From NCBI RefSeq assembly GCF_000718555.1, contig NZ_JOAN01000024.1, positions 79,468 through 143,467 on the forward strand: 64,000 bases of DNA, written 5' to 3'. A program made the translations under genes and the position numbers. Below, in pieces: positions 45,270-54,534 of this stretch. The first letter of the stretch is position 1, and every line of letters begins with the position of its first letter. Origin of the DNA: Micromonospora chokoriensis. GTDB taxonomy: Bacteria; Actinomycetota; Actinomycetes; Mycobacteriales; Micromonosporaceae. Under the pieces are notes generated by a model, which saw only the letters and a list, made by a program, of their open reading frames with translations, made no database searches and was not told the origin of the DNA.

Positions 45270-48200
45270 GGGACGCCGTGCCGCTGCTCGTCGGGGCCCC
45301 CAGTGACGCCTACGAGCACGGCGACCGCATCGAGCGCGTCATCGCTCACCACGCCGCGCTGCGGCCCGACGCCGTCGCACTGGAGCAGGGTGACGAACGA
45401 CTGAGCTACGCGCAACTGGTCGCGGCCGCTGATGCCGTCGCGGCACGGCTGGCGAAGGAAGGAATCGGGCCGGGCGACGTCGTGCCCGTGTGCCTGGGCC
45501 GCTCGACCGACCTCGTGGTGGCGCTTCTCGGGGTCTTGACCGCCGGTGCCGCCTACATCGCCATGGATCCGGCCTGGCCGTCCGCGCGCCGCGCCGACGT
45601 GCTCCGGGACTGTGGCGCGCGTCTCCAGATCGGGACCGACCGGTCCGGCTCCGACCTGTCACTCCTCGATCCGTCCGACATGCCGGCCGGGCCTGATCGG
45701 CCAGCCCTGCCCATGGACCTCGATGGCCGAGCGCCAGCCTGTGTCTTCTACACCTCGGGCTCGACCGGGCGCCCAAAGGGGGTGCTCTCCCCCCACCGGG
45801 GGACGATCCGCACGCTGGTTGGGTGTCCCACGGTTCCGCTCGACCGGGAGACCGTCTTTCTCCAGGCTGCGCCGCTGGCCTGGGACGCGGCGTCAATGGA
45901 ACTGTGGGGGCCGTTGCTCAACGGCGGCCGCTGCGTGCTGCTCGACCGACGTAGCGACGTGCTGGACGCCGACGCCTTGCGGAAGGCCCTCAGGCGAGGC
46001 CTGAACACCCTGTGGCTGACCAGTTCGCTGTTCAATCTCTTCGCGGAGGAGGCACCCGACCTCCTCGGGCGGTTGCGGCTGCTGCTGGTGGGCGGGGAAC
46101 GGGTCTCGCCACGGCACGTACGAACGATCCTCGATCGTTTTCCGGCGGTGCAGGTGGTCAACGGCTACGGCCCTGCCGAGTGCACCATCTTCGCGACCAC
46201 CCATGTCATCCGGCCCGCCGACGTCTCCAGCCCCGGCGCGGACGTCCCCATCGGACGGCCGATTCCGTACACCGGCGTGGCGCTGGTCGACGCGGAGGGA
46301 CGCCGCGTGGGCCGCGACGAGCCCGGCGAGGTGGCCCTCTCCGGCGACGGACTCGCGACCGGCTACCTCGCGGCACCCGACGAGACCGCCCGCCGCTTCT
46401 TCGACCTGGACGGAGTCCGGCACTACCGGACCGGGGACGTCGCGAGCCTCGACGCCGAGGGGAATCTGCGCTACCGGGGCCGGGCCGATCGGCAGTTCAA
46501 GATCAATGGAGTACGGATCGAGCCGGGCGAGGTCGAGGCGGTTCTGGAATCGCATCCACGCGTGGCTGCCTGCTGCGTGGTCCGGCTGGAGCCCACCGCA
46601 GGCCAGCCCCAGGTGGGATTCCTCTACGTGAGCACCGACGGTGCGACGATCGACGCAGGAGAGCTGCGCGCCGTCGCGGCACCCCACCTGCTCAACGCCA
46701 TGATCCCGACCGTGCTGCACCAGGTCGACCGGCTTCCCCTTGGCGCCACCGGCAAGTCCGATCCGGATGCCGCCGCGCTACTGCTGGCGGACCACCTCGC
46801 CGCGGTCCGTACGGCGTCCCCGTCAGCGCCGGCGGTGGCGTCCGGCGACATCTTCCTCGACCAGGTGCGTGAGCTGCTGGACCTGCCCCAGCTGGAAGCC
46901 GAGGACAACATCTTCGCGGCGGGTGCCACGTCGCTGGACGCGGTCCGGCTCGCCGCCCGCACGGAGGCCTGGCTGGGCGCCCTCACGACCGTGGCCGACA
47001 TCTACCGGCTGGGCAGCCTTGCCGAGATCCGGGCCGCCGCCGAAACGGCCCCGCCGTCCGGCGGGTTCGGCGGGACCGGAGGTGACATCGGCCCCGCGCC
47101 CTTGTCGCATGCTCAGACGCGGTTCTGGATGGCTGAGCAGATGTCGCCGGCCAGCGCGGACAACATGGTCGTGCTCGCCTACCTGCTCACTGGGAAGATC
47201 GACGAAGGGCTGCTGGAGTCGGCGCTGCGGGAGATGGTCTCCAGGCACCACGCGCTGCGCACCGTCTACCACTGGGCGAGCGAGGCGCCCGAGCAGCACG
47301 TCCTGCCGGACGGGGCCCTCCGCCTACAGCTGGAGCGGGTGATGTTGCCGCCCGGGTCGGGGGAACTGGGGGTGGCCGCGGCGGCTCGCCTGGCCACCGA
47401 TAACTGGTGGCAACGGCCGTTCGACCTCGAAAAGGAGCTCCCGATTCGTGCCCGGGTTGCCGATTTGGGGGAGGGCCGGTGGTTGCTGTGCCTGCAGGTT
47501 CACCATGTCTGCTTCGACGGGTGGTCGGAGAACCGGCTGATCGATCATCTGGCCGACGTCTACACGGCGTATCTACTGGGCCAGGTCCCCAACGTCACGG
47601 CGTGGCCCTCCTACGCGGAGTACAGCCGCTGGGAACGGACCTCGCTTGAGCTGTGGTTGCGTGCGGAGCTGCCGTTCTGGCGTCGAACCTTGGCCAAGGT
47701 GCCGGAGCCAGTGCTGCCTCCCCCCGCGAGCATTCAGGAGGCGCCTCGACGGGAGTTGACCGCGAAGGTACCGGCCGAGGCTGTCAGACGGCTGCACCAG
47801 GCGGCCGGACGCCATGGTGGCCCCGGAGTGGCGACTTTGCTGGCGGCCGTCGGGCAGGCAGTGGCCCGCCGGTTCGACGTCCCCGACGTCTGCCTGGGGA
47901 CGGTGACGGCGGGCCGGCCGGACGCTGCGCTCGAGCCGTTGGTGGGGTACTTCGTCAACCCGCTGGTGGTGCCGCTTCCGTCGGCCCGGGACGACGCGCC
48001 GGAGTCACTACTCAAGCGATCCGCGAAGCAGGTCGTGGCAGGACTCGCGCACGCTCGAACGCCATTCGACGAACTCGTCCGGGCACTCGGCCCTCCCCGT
48101 GACCGGCATCCCTGGTTCCAGATCTGGGTCGTTCTCCAACAGCAGCCGCCCAGCCGTCAACTCGGGCCGGACCTGAGCTTGCAAGCGGTGCGGATTCCAC

Positions 48201-48361
48201 CGCCGGCGACAGCCCTGGAGTTGATGTTCGAAGCGGTGCCGCAGCCCGACGGAGGGTGGGAGCTGATTTTGCTGCATCGTGAGGATGGTGTTGACCCTCG
48301 TACAGCCGCGCAGTTGTTGAATGACACCGTGGCCACTCTGAACATTTTGGCCGGGCGGTGA
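45266..48361 (+). CDS. NRPS protein, A-T-C
   Basis: 1031 residues. The adenylation domain has A3 FYTSGSTGRPKG, A5 NGYGPAE, A7 YRTGDV, A8 GRADRQFKINGVRIEPGE and A10-like LGATGKSD. The carrier has a variant core AAGATSLDAV with Ser S556 where LGGxS is usual. The condensation domain has HHVCFDG (H746, H747, D751). My hand-read code is D-A-M-S-L-V-G-I-F-K. The condensation domain is at the C-terminus with no following carrier, so it may join the chain to a free amine and release it. Confidence 0.93.
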   Translation: MRDAVPLLVGAPSDAYEHGDRIERVIAHHAALRPDAVALEQGDERLSYAQLVAAADAVAARLAKEGIGPGDVVPVCLGRSTDLVVALLGVLTAGAAYIAMDPAWPSARRADVLRDCGARLQIGTDRSGSDLSLLDPSDMPAGPDRPALPMDLDGRAPACVFYTSGSTGRPKGVLSPHRGTIRTLVGCPTVPLDRETVFLQAAPLAWDAASMELWGPLLNGGRCVLLDRRSDVLDADALRKALRRGLNTLWLTSSLFNLFAEEAPDLLGRLRLLLVGGERVSPRHVRTILDRFPAVQVVNGYGPAECTIFATTHVIRPADVSSPGADVPIGRPIPYTGVALVDAEGRRVGRDEPGEVALSGDGLATGYLAAPDETARRFFDLDGVRHYRTGDVASLDAEGNLRYRGRADRQFKINGVRIEPGEVEAVLESHPRVAACCVVRLEPTAGQPQVGFLYVSTDGATIDAGELRAVAAPHLLNAMIPTVLHQVDRLPLGATGKSDPDAAALLLADHLAAVRTASPSAPAVASGDIFLDQVRELLDLPQLEAEDNIFAAGATSLDAVRLAARTEAWLGALTTVADIYRLGSLAEIRAAAETAPPSGGFGGTGGDIGPAPLSHAQTRFWMAEQMSPASADNMVVLAYLLTGKIDEGLLESALREMVSRHHALRTVYHWASEAPEQHVLPDGALRLQLERVMLPPGSGELGVAAAARLATDNWWQRPFDLEKELPIRARVADLGEGRWLLCLQVHHVCFDGWSENRLIDHLADVYTAYLLGQVPNVTAWPSYAEYSRWERTSLELWLRAELPFWRRTLAKVPEPVLPPPASIQEAPRRELTAKVPAEAVRRLHQAAGRHGGPGVATLLAAVGQAVARRFDVPDVCLGTVTAGRPDAALEPLVGYFVNPLVVPLPSARDDAPESLLKRSAKQVVAGLAHARTPFDELVRALGPPRDRHPWFQIWVVLQQQPPSRQLGPDLSLQAVRIPPPATALELMFEAVPQPDGGWELILLHREDGVDPRTAAQLLNDTVATLNILAGR

Positions 48362-48648
48362 ACCTGTCGACTTCAACGAGCGGTGCGCGGCAGAGTGGGT
48401 CGCTCCGAATGGCGGGCGATCTGGCGCGTGGTTTGGTGCGCCAACGCTCAGCTAACACAAATTGCCCGATCGGGCCAGGGCCACCTTTTCACTGAATTCG
48501 GGGCGAGCTGCGGCGTCTACGAGCTCCAGTCAACGAAATGGCGGGCCTCGACGCACAGGCAGCATTCGTCGATCACAAAGGGTTCACCGGAAATCTCAGC
48601 TGGTGTTTCGCCAGCACCAAGGAATGCCAAGGGAAAGGGGTCAGCGCC

Positions 48649-49590
48649 GTGCAGAAGACGATGAGTAACTCGGACCTCATTTTTGGACCGAGCAGTCTTA
48701 CGCCGCGAGATATTCTAGAAATGATCGAGTCGTCGGATATGGAAAGCCGATGTCGGAGGCTTGGAACGTTTCGGCTCTATCCGGTGATTGGCGACGAGTA
48801 CTGCAGCATGGCGAGGCGTTTCGTCGCCCAGCGCGCCGAGCTGTTGACGCGATTCCTCTCAGGTGAAGCCGTTGAACGGGAACTGATCCAACAGCTTATC
48901 GGAGACAATCTCGACCAGCCGTCGCAGGTATCAACCAAGGCCTTCTTCGAGAAAACCGATGCCCGCGACCAGGCTCGCACCGCGACGATATTGGGGCACC
49001 TTTCGACCTTGCCTGCTCGGGACTCGATCAATATCCTCGGATACGGAGCCGACTCGTGTACGGATGAACGCAGGGTGGCCGAGCATCTCCTCGAATTGGG
49101 AATCTGCAAAAAAGCGACCATCTTTCGTTACAACCCGTTTAGCAGGATCCAAAATTCTGACGTCACTGATCTCCGACTGAACGAGTTGGAAGAGGCTGAC
49201 GGTCCAGCATTCGACGTAATTTTGGCCTTTTGGACGCTGCATCACGTGTTTCCCGAATTACGGTGGTCCGAGTTTGGCGCTGGACTGAAGCGTATCGCCC
49301 CCATGGGATCGGTGGTGATTTTGGAAGAGGGCGATGTCGAGTCCCCCTCGTCGGCCTCGCCGGCCGCGCGCGCATTCTACTTCATGATGCTCTGCAAGGA
49401 CATCATCGTCAATCGCGCCCTTCGGCCAGAGTGGTTCTCCGCGCCAGAGAGCTTCTATGCGAGGTACTTGAGCAATCTGGATATGCAGACGATTGAGGGG
49501 TATCTTCCTCGACCCGCCCGTCGTCATCGGCCCTCCGAAGATCGTCAGGGCGTTGTTGACGAGACCCTGCTGTTCTACGACGTCCCGTAG
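48649..49590 (+). CDS. SAM-dependent methyltransferase-like protein
   Basis: About 313 residues. A Rossmann-type pattern is visible: ARDSINILGYGADSCTDER (motif I region), FDVILAFWTLHHVFPEL (motif IV region) and MGSVVILEEGDVE. The glycine motif is weak, so another nucleotide-binding role is possible. GTG 48649 follows GAAAGGGG; ATG 48661 is also possible, and the frame opens to 48538. Codons are clearly more A/T-rich than in the NRPS genes. The stretch 48362-48648 has no other gene. Confidence 0.65.
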   Translation: MQKTMSNSDLIFGPSSLTPRDILEMIESSDMESRCRRLGTFRLYPVIGDEYCSMARRFVAQRAELLTRFLSGEAVERELIQQLIGDNLDQPSQVSTKAFFEKTDARDQARTATILGHLSTLPARDSINILGYGADSCTDERRVAEHLLELGICKKATIFRYNPFSRIQNSDVTDLRLNELEEADGPAFDVILAFWTLHHVFPELRWSEFGAGLKRIAPMGSVVILEEGDVESPSSASPAARAFYFMMLCKDIIVNRALRPEWFSAPESFYARYLSNLDMQTIEGYLPRPARRHRPSEDRQGVVDETLLFYDVP

Positions 49591-49744
49591 CCGCAGCGCT
49601 GTGCGCTTGAGTCGTCCAGCTCAAATCACGCGACGCTTCAGCTTAGGCTCCCCTGTTGGTCGAGTTCGATCTCAATGCAAGTCCGCGTGACGATGCCGAA
49701 TCTCTATAAAGCAAATACCGTCAAAGCACTGATCGGAGTGGGTC

Positions 49745-50953
49745 ATGAGTAACGATGCGCTGGTTCTTTCTGTCCGACAAGTGGGCGGTGTGAGAGACGT
49801 TGCCGCGGCCCTTCGGATGCTGTCATTGCAATCAGTTCTCGTGTCCGCTCTGCCGGATGATCGTAATCGGAACCTTTGCAATGCCCATGTCGTAACCGAT
49901 TGGGAGGCCGATCTGCCGACCGTCACGCGGTCGATCGCGCAGAAGGGCGTGAAGCCGATAGCGGTCATCAACTTCGTTGAGCCCCTGATCCCCTGGCAGT
50001 GCGACCTGCTGGAGCACTACGGGCTTCCTGGTTCGACGAGGGGACTTCGGGTCCTGGCGAGCAAGCTCGAGACACGTCGGGCCCTGCTCGATGTAGGCGT
50101 GACTTCGATTGCATTTGGCGGCGGCCGGCTCGGCGATCTTACATCGGCGGACGTTGCAAAGTACCCCGTGATCGTGAAGCCGTCGAGAGACTCGGGAGGA
50201 TCTCGCTCCGTGATGCGGGCTGATAGTCCCGCGCAGTTCGAGGCTTGCCTCGCGACCCTGCTCACCCAGCTCGCAGCGGACACCGAGATCGTCGTCGAAG
50301 AGTTCATCGACGGGATCGAATCATCCATGGATGGCCCGGTGCTGGATGGAGCGTTCCATCCGCTGTTGCACGTGGAGAAGATCGATCACGATGATATCCG
50401 GCATCACGACGCTGGCTTGCTCGTATCGCCGCCGGTCTCGACGTTGGTCCAGGGCGCGGCAGCCACAATCGCCAAGATGATCGACCGCCTCAGCGAGAGC
50501 CTCGCTCTCGACGGTTTGTGGCTACATGTCGAGGCGCGTACTCGAGCCGACGGTTCCACGGAGATCCTGGAGATCAATCCGCGGCCGGGCGGTCGCTTGT
50601 ACCGCCAAGCCGTGATGCACGCGACCAACATCGATCCAGTTGATCTAGCGGTGCGGATGGCGGTCGCAGGTCAGGACCGGCAATTTCACCCTGCAGAACA
50701 TCCGGGGAAGTTGGTGGGGATGGTTGTTTTCGAGGCAGCAGCCATCGGCAAGGTGAGCTTCGAGGCAACTGCCGAAGACCTCAAGGCGCTCTCAGGGGTT
50801 CTCGACGCTTACGTCCTCGACGGTATTTCAATCACTTCGTTGAGCGTCGAGAACAACGTTGCGGAGGCTCTAATCGAAGGCGCGGATCTAGAGGAACTGC
50901 GGACCGTTGAACGAGCGGTCCGAAGGGTGCTGCGGCACAGCATCTCTAGCTGA
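49745..50953 (+). CDS. ATP-grasp family ligase
   Basis: 402 residues of the carboxylate-amine ligase type: pre-ATP-grasp domain, then nucleotide-binding YPVIVKPSRDSGGSRSV, VVEEFIDGIESS, and metal-binding EILEINPRPGGRL. Such enzymes form amide bonds from an acyl phosphate and an amine, for example dipeptide or amino acid-nucleoside ligation. In this cluster it may attach an amino acid to an intermediate. ATG start; the gene is separated from both neighbours by 120-150 bp. Confidence 0.88.
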   Translation: MSNDALVLSVRQVGGVRDVAAALRMLSLQSVLVSALPDDRNRNLCNAHVVTDWEADLPTVTRSIAQKGVKPIAVINFVEPLIPWQCDLLEHYGLPGSTRGLRVLASKLETRRALLDVGVTSIAFGGGRLGDLTSADVAKYPVIVKPSRDSGGSRSVMRADSPAQFEACLATLLTQLAADTEIVVEEFIDGIESSMDGPVLDGAFHPLLHVEKIDHDDIRHHDAGLLVSPPVSTLVQGAAATIAKMIDRLSESLALDGLWLHVEARTRADGSTEILEINPRPGGRLYRQAVMHATNIDPVDLAVRMAVAGQDRQFHPAEHPGKLVGMVVFEAAAIGKVSFEATAEDLKALSGVLDAYVLDGISITSLSVENNVAEALIEGADLEELRTVERAVRRVLRHSISS

Positions 50954-51075
50954 AGAGCCGTAACCCCACACGGCCCGCAGCGCCAGAAGAGCGAAGGATG
51001 CGCGACCATCTGAGTTGCGTAGCTCGCTATCACAGCCTCGTCCACGTCAGAGATCCCGCCGAAAGGGCATAAGGC

Positions 51076-51606
51076 ATGATTCTAACCGGAACGGAAATAG
51101 GTTCGCAGTGGGAATCCGGAGCAATTCGGATCAGCGACTTCGACCCTAGTCGCATCACCACGAATTCATACGACCTGCTTCTCGGCAGAAGGATCATTCG
51201 TTACACGGGTGAGATTCTCGATCCACGAGTCAACAATGAATATGAAATGGTCGAGATTCCTGATGATGGCCTGACGCTCCAGAGTGGAGATTTCGTCCTC
51301 GGGGAAACGCACGAGATGATTGGCAGTGACCACAACGTTCCACTCATCCACGCCAAGTCTGGGACCGCACGACTCGGTCTATTCGTGCACGTGACGGCCG
51401 ACCTGATTGATATTGGCAGTTATGGGCGATCTACGCTGCAGCTGTTTGCCACGCTTCCGGTGCGGATCTATCACCTCATGCCAATCGCGCAGGTGACCTT
51501 CTGGAAGCCGGTCGGTGAAATCACGCTGTATTCGGGGAAGTATGCGGGCAGCACTGGACCGATGCCGTCGTTGTCGTACCGGGACAGCGCAGGTGCGGCA
51601 GCGTGA
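51076..51606 (+). CDS. dCTP deaminase/dUTPase-fold protein 1, catalytic Glu replaced by Gln
   Basis: 176 residues. It aligns without gaps to E. coli Dcd through the active-site segment: KSGTARLGLFVHVTADLIDI. Ser and Arg of the active site are kept (S95, R99), the Asp of the IDPGW region is kept (D112), but the general-base Glu (E138 in E. coli) is Gln (Q122). Deamination is therefore unlikely by this subunit alone. AAGG precedes the ATG. It overlaps its paralogue by four bases (GTGA). Confidence 0.85.
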   Translation: MILTGTEIGSQWESGAIRISDFDPSRITTNSYDLLLGRRIIRYTGEILDPRVNNEYEMVEIPDDGLTLQSGDFVLGETHEMIGSDHNVPLIHAKSGTARLGLFVHVTADLIDIGSYGRSTLQLFATLPVRIYHLMPIAQVTFWKPVGEITLYSGKYAGSTGPMPSLSYRDSAGAAA

Positions 51607-52175
51607 TCCTAACTGGTAACGAGATCGTCCGCCAAAGACGTTTATGCAACATCACGCTGGACCCCTTCATGCCTGCCCAGGTCAATCCTAACAGTTACAA
51701 CTATCGACTAGGGCCTGTCATCAAGCCTTTTCAGGGGGTGGATGATGTCGGCCTGCCAGTCTTCTCGGAGGTGGAGATCCCGAGCGACGGCTACGTTCTC
51801 CAACCAGGGCGTATGTACCTGGGTAACACAATGGAGGTAATCGGGAGTAGCGAATATGCAATGTCCCTCATCGGGCGCAGCTCTATTGGCCGGCTTGGTC
51901 TGTTTCTCCAAGTCTCCGCGAACCTGGGACACACGACGTCCTGCCACCAGTGGACGTTGGAATTGGTCTGCGTAAAGCCGTTCCGCGTATATCCGGCGAT
52001 GACGATCGGGCAGGTTTCCTTCTGGACGAACTTTGGTTCTGTCGATCCGTATAAGGGGCACTACGGGCGGCAGAATGAACCCACTGAGTCGGTGTTGCTG
52101 ACTCGACGTGAAGAGCGTGGCCCATCGCGAAAGATACCGACGAAGACGGGGTCCACTGATGCGCGCTCTAGTTGA
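51603..52175 (+). CDS. dCTP deaminase/dUTPase-fold protein 2, Glu kept but Asp lost
   Basis: 190 residues, a diverged paralogue of the gene before it (both start MILTG). The active-site segment GRSSIGRLGLFLQVSANL keeps Ser and Arg (S93, R97) and the general-base Glu (WTLEL, E120), while the conserved Asp becomes His (H110). The pair thus has complementary active-site losses. A basic C-terminal extension (RREERGPSRK) follows the core. It overlaps the next gene by 17 bases. Confidence 0.85.
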   Translation: MILTGNEIVRQRRLCNITLDPFMPAQVNPNSYNYRLGPVIKPFQGVDDVGLPVFSEVEIPSDGYVLQPGRMYLGNTMEVIGSSEYAMSLIGRSSIGRLGLFLQVSANLGHTTSCHQWTLELVCVKPFRVYPAMTIGQVSFWTNFGSVDPYKGHYGRQNEPTESVLLTRREERGPSRKIPTKTGSTDARSS

Positions 52176-53235
52176 GTCGCAGTCTTCGGAATTCGAAAAC
52201 ACGGATTCCGTCATGCTTACCATCCGTGACGCCTCGGAACGCTGGAAAGAGCTTTGCCATGATTTTCTGACCCACTTCCGGCCGACAGGTTATCGTGAGT
52301 TGCAGGAGATCCCGGTTACTCAACAAGTCGATCCCAGTGTCGACTTTATCGGATCCAACACTAATCTCATAAAAGTGGATCTGCTTGCAGGTCGACTCCC
52401 TGCCGAAGGCGTACTTATAAACCAGGCTTGTCTGCGTACTCAGAACCTCAAAACACTAAATCTGGACTCAGAGGTTCCCTACCGGGCCTCGGCGTTTCGC
52501 ATGATCGGCGCGACTGTCTGGCCAGAAATGACACCGCTACTCGCCCATGACTGCGCGACGTGGTTCCGATCATTTGACCGAGGTCATGCGCAGCGACTGG
52601 TCGTTTGGCTGTCGAGTGCGGATAAAGATCTCGTGGATTTGGTTGAAACCTACTTCGCCGATTCCGAGATCCTGTATGACACCCAGCCGCCTGCTCGATA
52701 TCGGCATGTGTACGGTGTCCCAGGGCTCACCGGCCGAAATTTCAATTTTGGCACCCGGAATGAATTGGGATTCGCTGACATTGCGGGAAACCTGGTCATC
52801 ATGGAGAAAGACGGTGTCCCGATTGCCTCGGAGTTGGGAATCAGTGTCCCTATGGTTCTCGCCCTACGTCATAACGTCGGGCATCCGATCCTAGCCTCAC
52901 CGGTAGCCGAGAACCTGGTCTTCCGGAACGCGATTGACATCAAACTCGCCGACTGTCTGGCGATCTCACAACTCTTGCTCGCTGCAGGAATGCGTCCTCG
53001 AAAGAAGGGACGTAAACGTACCCTGCGTACGGCATTGCAGAGTGCTGCGATCCTGATTGGCGAAAGTTCGAACGATCTTGCAGCGGTCGAATCGACAATA
53101 GGTCACCTCTATGCGTCCCAGGGCGTAGACCCGGAAGACGTGCCGCAGCGGGTTGCCCGTTACATTGAGTTGAGTGACCCCCGCAATGGTCAGACGAATT
53201 CTCGGACGAGTGTGGATCTTCAGAGCGTCCTGTAG
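52159..53235 (+). CDS. Free-standing alanyl-tRNA synthetase-like catalytic domain
   Basis: 358 residues against about 875 for AlaRS. The class II catalytic core is recognisable: FIGSNTNLIKVDLLAGRLP matches the FTNAGMxxFK motif 1 area, QACLRTQNLKTL with YRASAFRMIGATV matches motif 2, and GFADIAGNLVIME matches the EIGNLVF block. The editing and C-Ala domains are absent. It could make an aminoacyl-AMP or aminoacyl-tRNA for biosynthesis, or act as a resistant variant. ATG 52159 is preferred; the frame opens to 52108. Confidence 0.7.
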   Translation: MRALVESQSSEFENTDSVMLTIRDASERWKELCHDFLTHFRPTGYRELQEIPVTQQVDPSVDFIGSNTNLIKVDLLAGRLPAEGVLINQACLRTQNLKTLNLDSEVPYRASAFRMIGATVWPEMTPLLAHDCATWFRSFDRGHAQRLVVWLSSADKDLVDLVETYFADSEILYDTQPPARYRHVYGVPGLTGRNFNFGTRNELGFADIAGNLVIMEKDGVPIASELGISVPMVLALRHNVGHPILASPVAENLVFRNAIDIKLADCLAISQLLLAAGMRPRKKGRKRTLRTALQSAAILIGESSNDLAAVESTIGHLYASQGVDPEDVPQRVARYIELSDPRNGQTNSRTSVDLQSVL

Positions 53236-53286
53236 AGATATTTGCGACATGAATGCCCCGCGCAGCACCGAGAATAGGAACCAGGG

Positions 53287-54534
53287 TTGAGCCAAGAACT
53301 TCGAGATGCGGTTACTGATTCACAAGCCTCTGTTCGGAGGTCGCTTCCTGCGGGCCTTGTGCCAATCCTGGTCGGCAGGCTCATCACAGCGGCAGGGACA
53401 GGGGTGGTAGGCCCCTACTTGGTCATCTATCTCCGCGACGTCCAAGGGTTCGCCATGGTGACAGCCACGGCTGCAGCGTCCATCACCTCAGTCGCCGCTG
53501 TCATCGGCGGCATGTTGGGTGGGTGGCTCCTGGACAAGTTTTCGTGGCGCTTGGTTACGGTGGCCGTATTTCTGCTCGCGGCGCTTGGTAGTGGTTCATA
53601 CGCGTTCGCAGATAAATTCTCCATCGTCTTCTTGGCTTCTGTACTTTTTGGCCTGGGCGTTGGAGCGGGAGGTGGGCTATGGCCCACGCTGATCGCTCGG
53701 ACCGTGTCGGGGACGCTGCGTTCGAAGGCTTTCGGGTGGGATTACATTGTATTCAACGCGGGCCTCGGATGCGGCGGTCTCATTGGTGGCGCCATAGTCG
53801 CGCAAGGAGGTCATGGACACTTCTCCGCTCTGTTCATTATTGACGCGGCTTCTTTTCTGGTCTGCGGAACGATTTTGCTGTTGTTCCTTGCCCCTACGCT
53901 TAATCAGGACACCGTCGCGCTCGGTAGTGAAAGCGGGGCACCGAAGGCAGCTTCCGTGTTTACCGATAAGCGTCTACTCGTAGTTCTTGTTTTGGTCTCT
54001 GCGTTGGGCATGGTGGGCTATGGGCAGTTCGAAAGTGTGATGCCTCCCTTCATTACTGGATATTCGGTAGTGCCCACTGCCGGAGTTTCCCTCATTTATG
54101 CAGCCAACACCATCGCCGTCGTGGCTTGCGGCGCTCTGCTCGCCAAGATGTTCGGAAAGCCCGGCTATCGCCTTGGATTTGTCTTCACGGCCTTCTGCTG
54201 GTGTTTAAGTTGGCTTTTGATTGGTGTGCTTCCGATGTTGACGCAAGTATCGGTTGGTCTAGTGCTCGCTGTCCTTGCGGGCTTGGGTTTCGCGGCGGGT
54301 GAACTCTTTCTCGCCCGAGCCATGCCGGGAGCCGTTAATTCTCTGGCCACACCTGCTAATCGCGGCAGGTATAACGGTGCGGCAAGCGTGGCGCTGAACA
54401 TTGGCCGAATCGTCGGGCCGATATCAGCCGGAAGTGTGGTGACGGCTGGGGGGGCACTGGGTCTCTTCCCAGGCCTTGCAGCAGCTGCGATGCTAATAGC
54501 TCTGGCATCAAGCAGGTTCTTTCCTAGGCTTTGA
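53287..54534 (+). CDS. MFS transporter, probable exporter of the cluster product
   Basis: 415 residues with about twelve hydrophobic segments and MFS motif A-like GGWLLDKFSWR between helices 2 and 3. It starts at TTG 53287 after AGGAACCAGGG. Being the last gene of the biosynthetic run it probably exports the product or gives self-resistance. Codon use is A/T-richer than the chromosome. Confidence 0.88.
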   Translation: MSQELRDAVTDSQASVRRSLPAGLVPILVGRLITAAGTGVVGPYLVIYLRDVQGFAMVTATAAASITSVAAVIGGMLGGWLLDKFSWRLVTVAVFLLAALGSGSYAFADKFSIVFLASVLFGLGVGAGGGLWPTLIARTVSGTLRSKAFGWDYIVFNAGLGCGGLIGGAIVAQGGHGHFSALFIIDAASFLVCGTILLLFLAPTLNQDTVALGSESGAPKAASVFTDKRLLVVLVLVSALGMVGYGQFESVMPPFITGYSVVPTAGVSLIYAANTIAVVACGALLAKMFGKPGYRLGFVFTAFCWCLSWLLIGVLPMLTQVSVGLVLAVLAGLGFAAGELFLARAMPGAVNSLATPANRGRYNGAASVALNIGRIVGPISAGSVVTAGGALGLFPGLAAAAMLIALASSRFFPRL

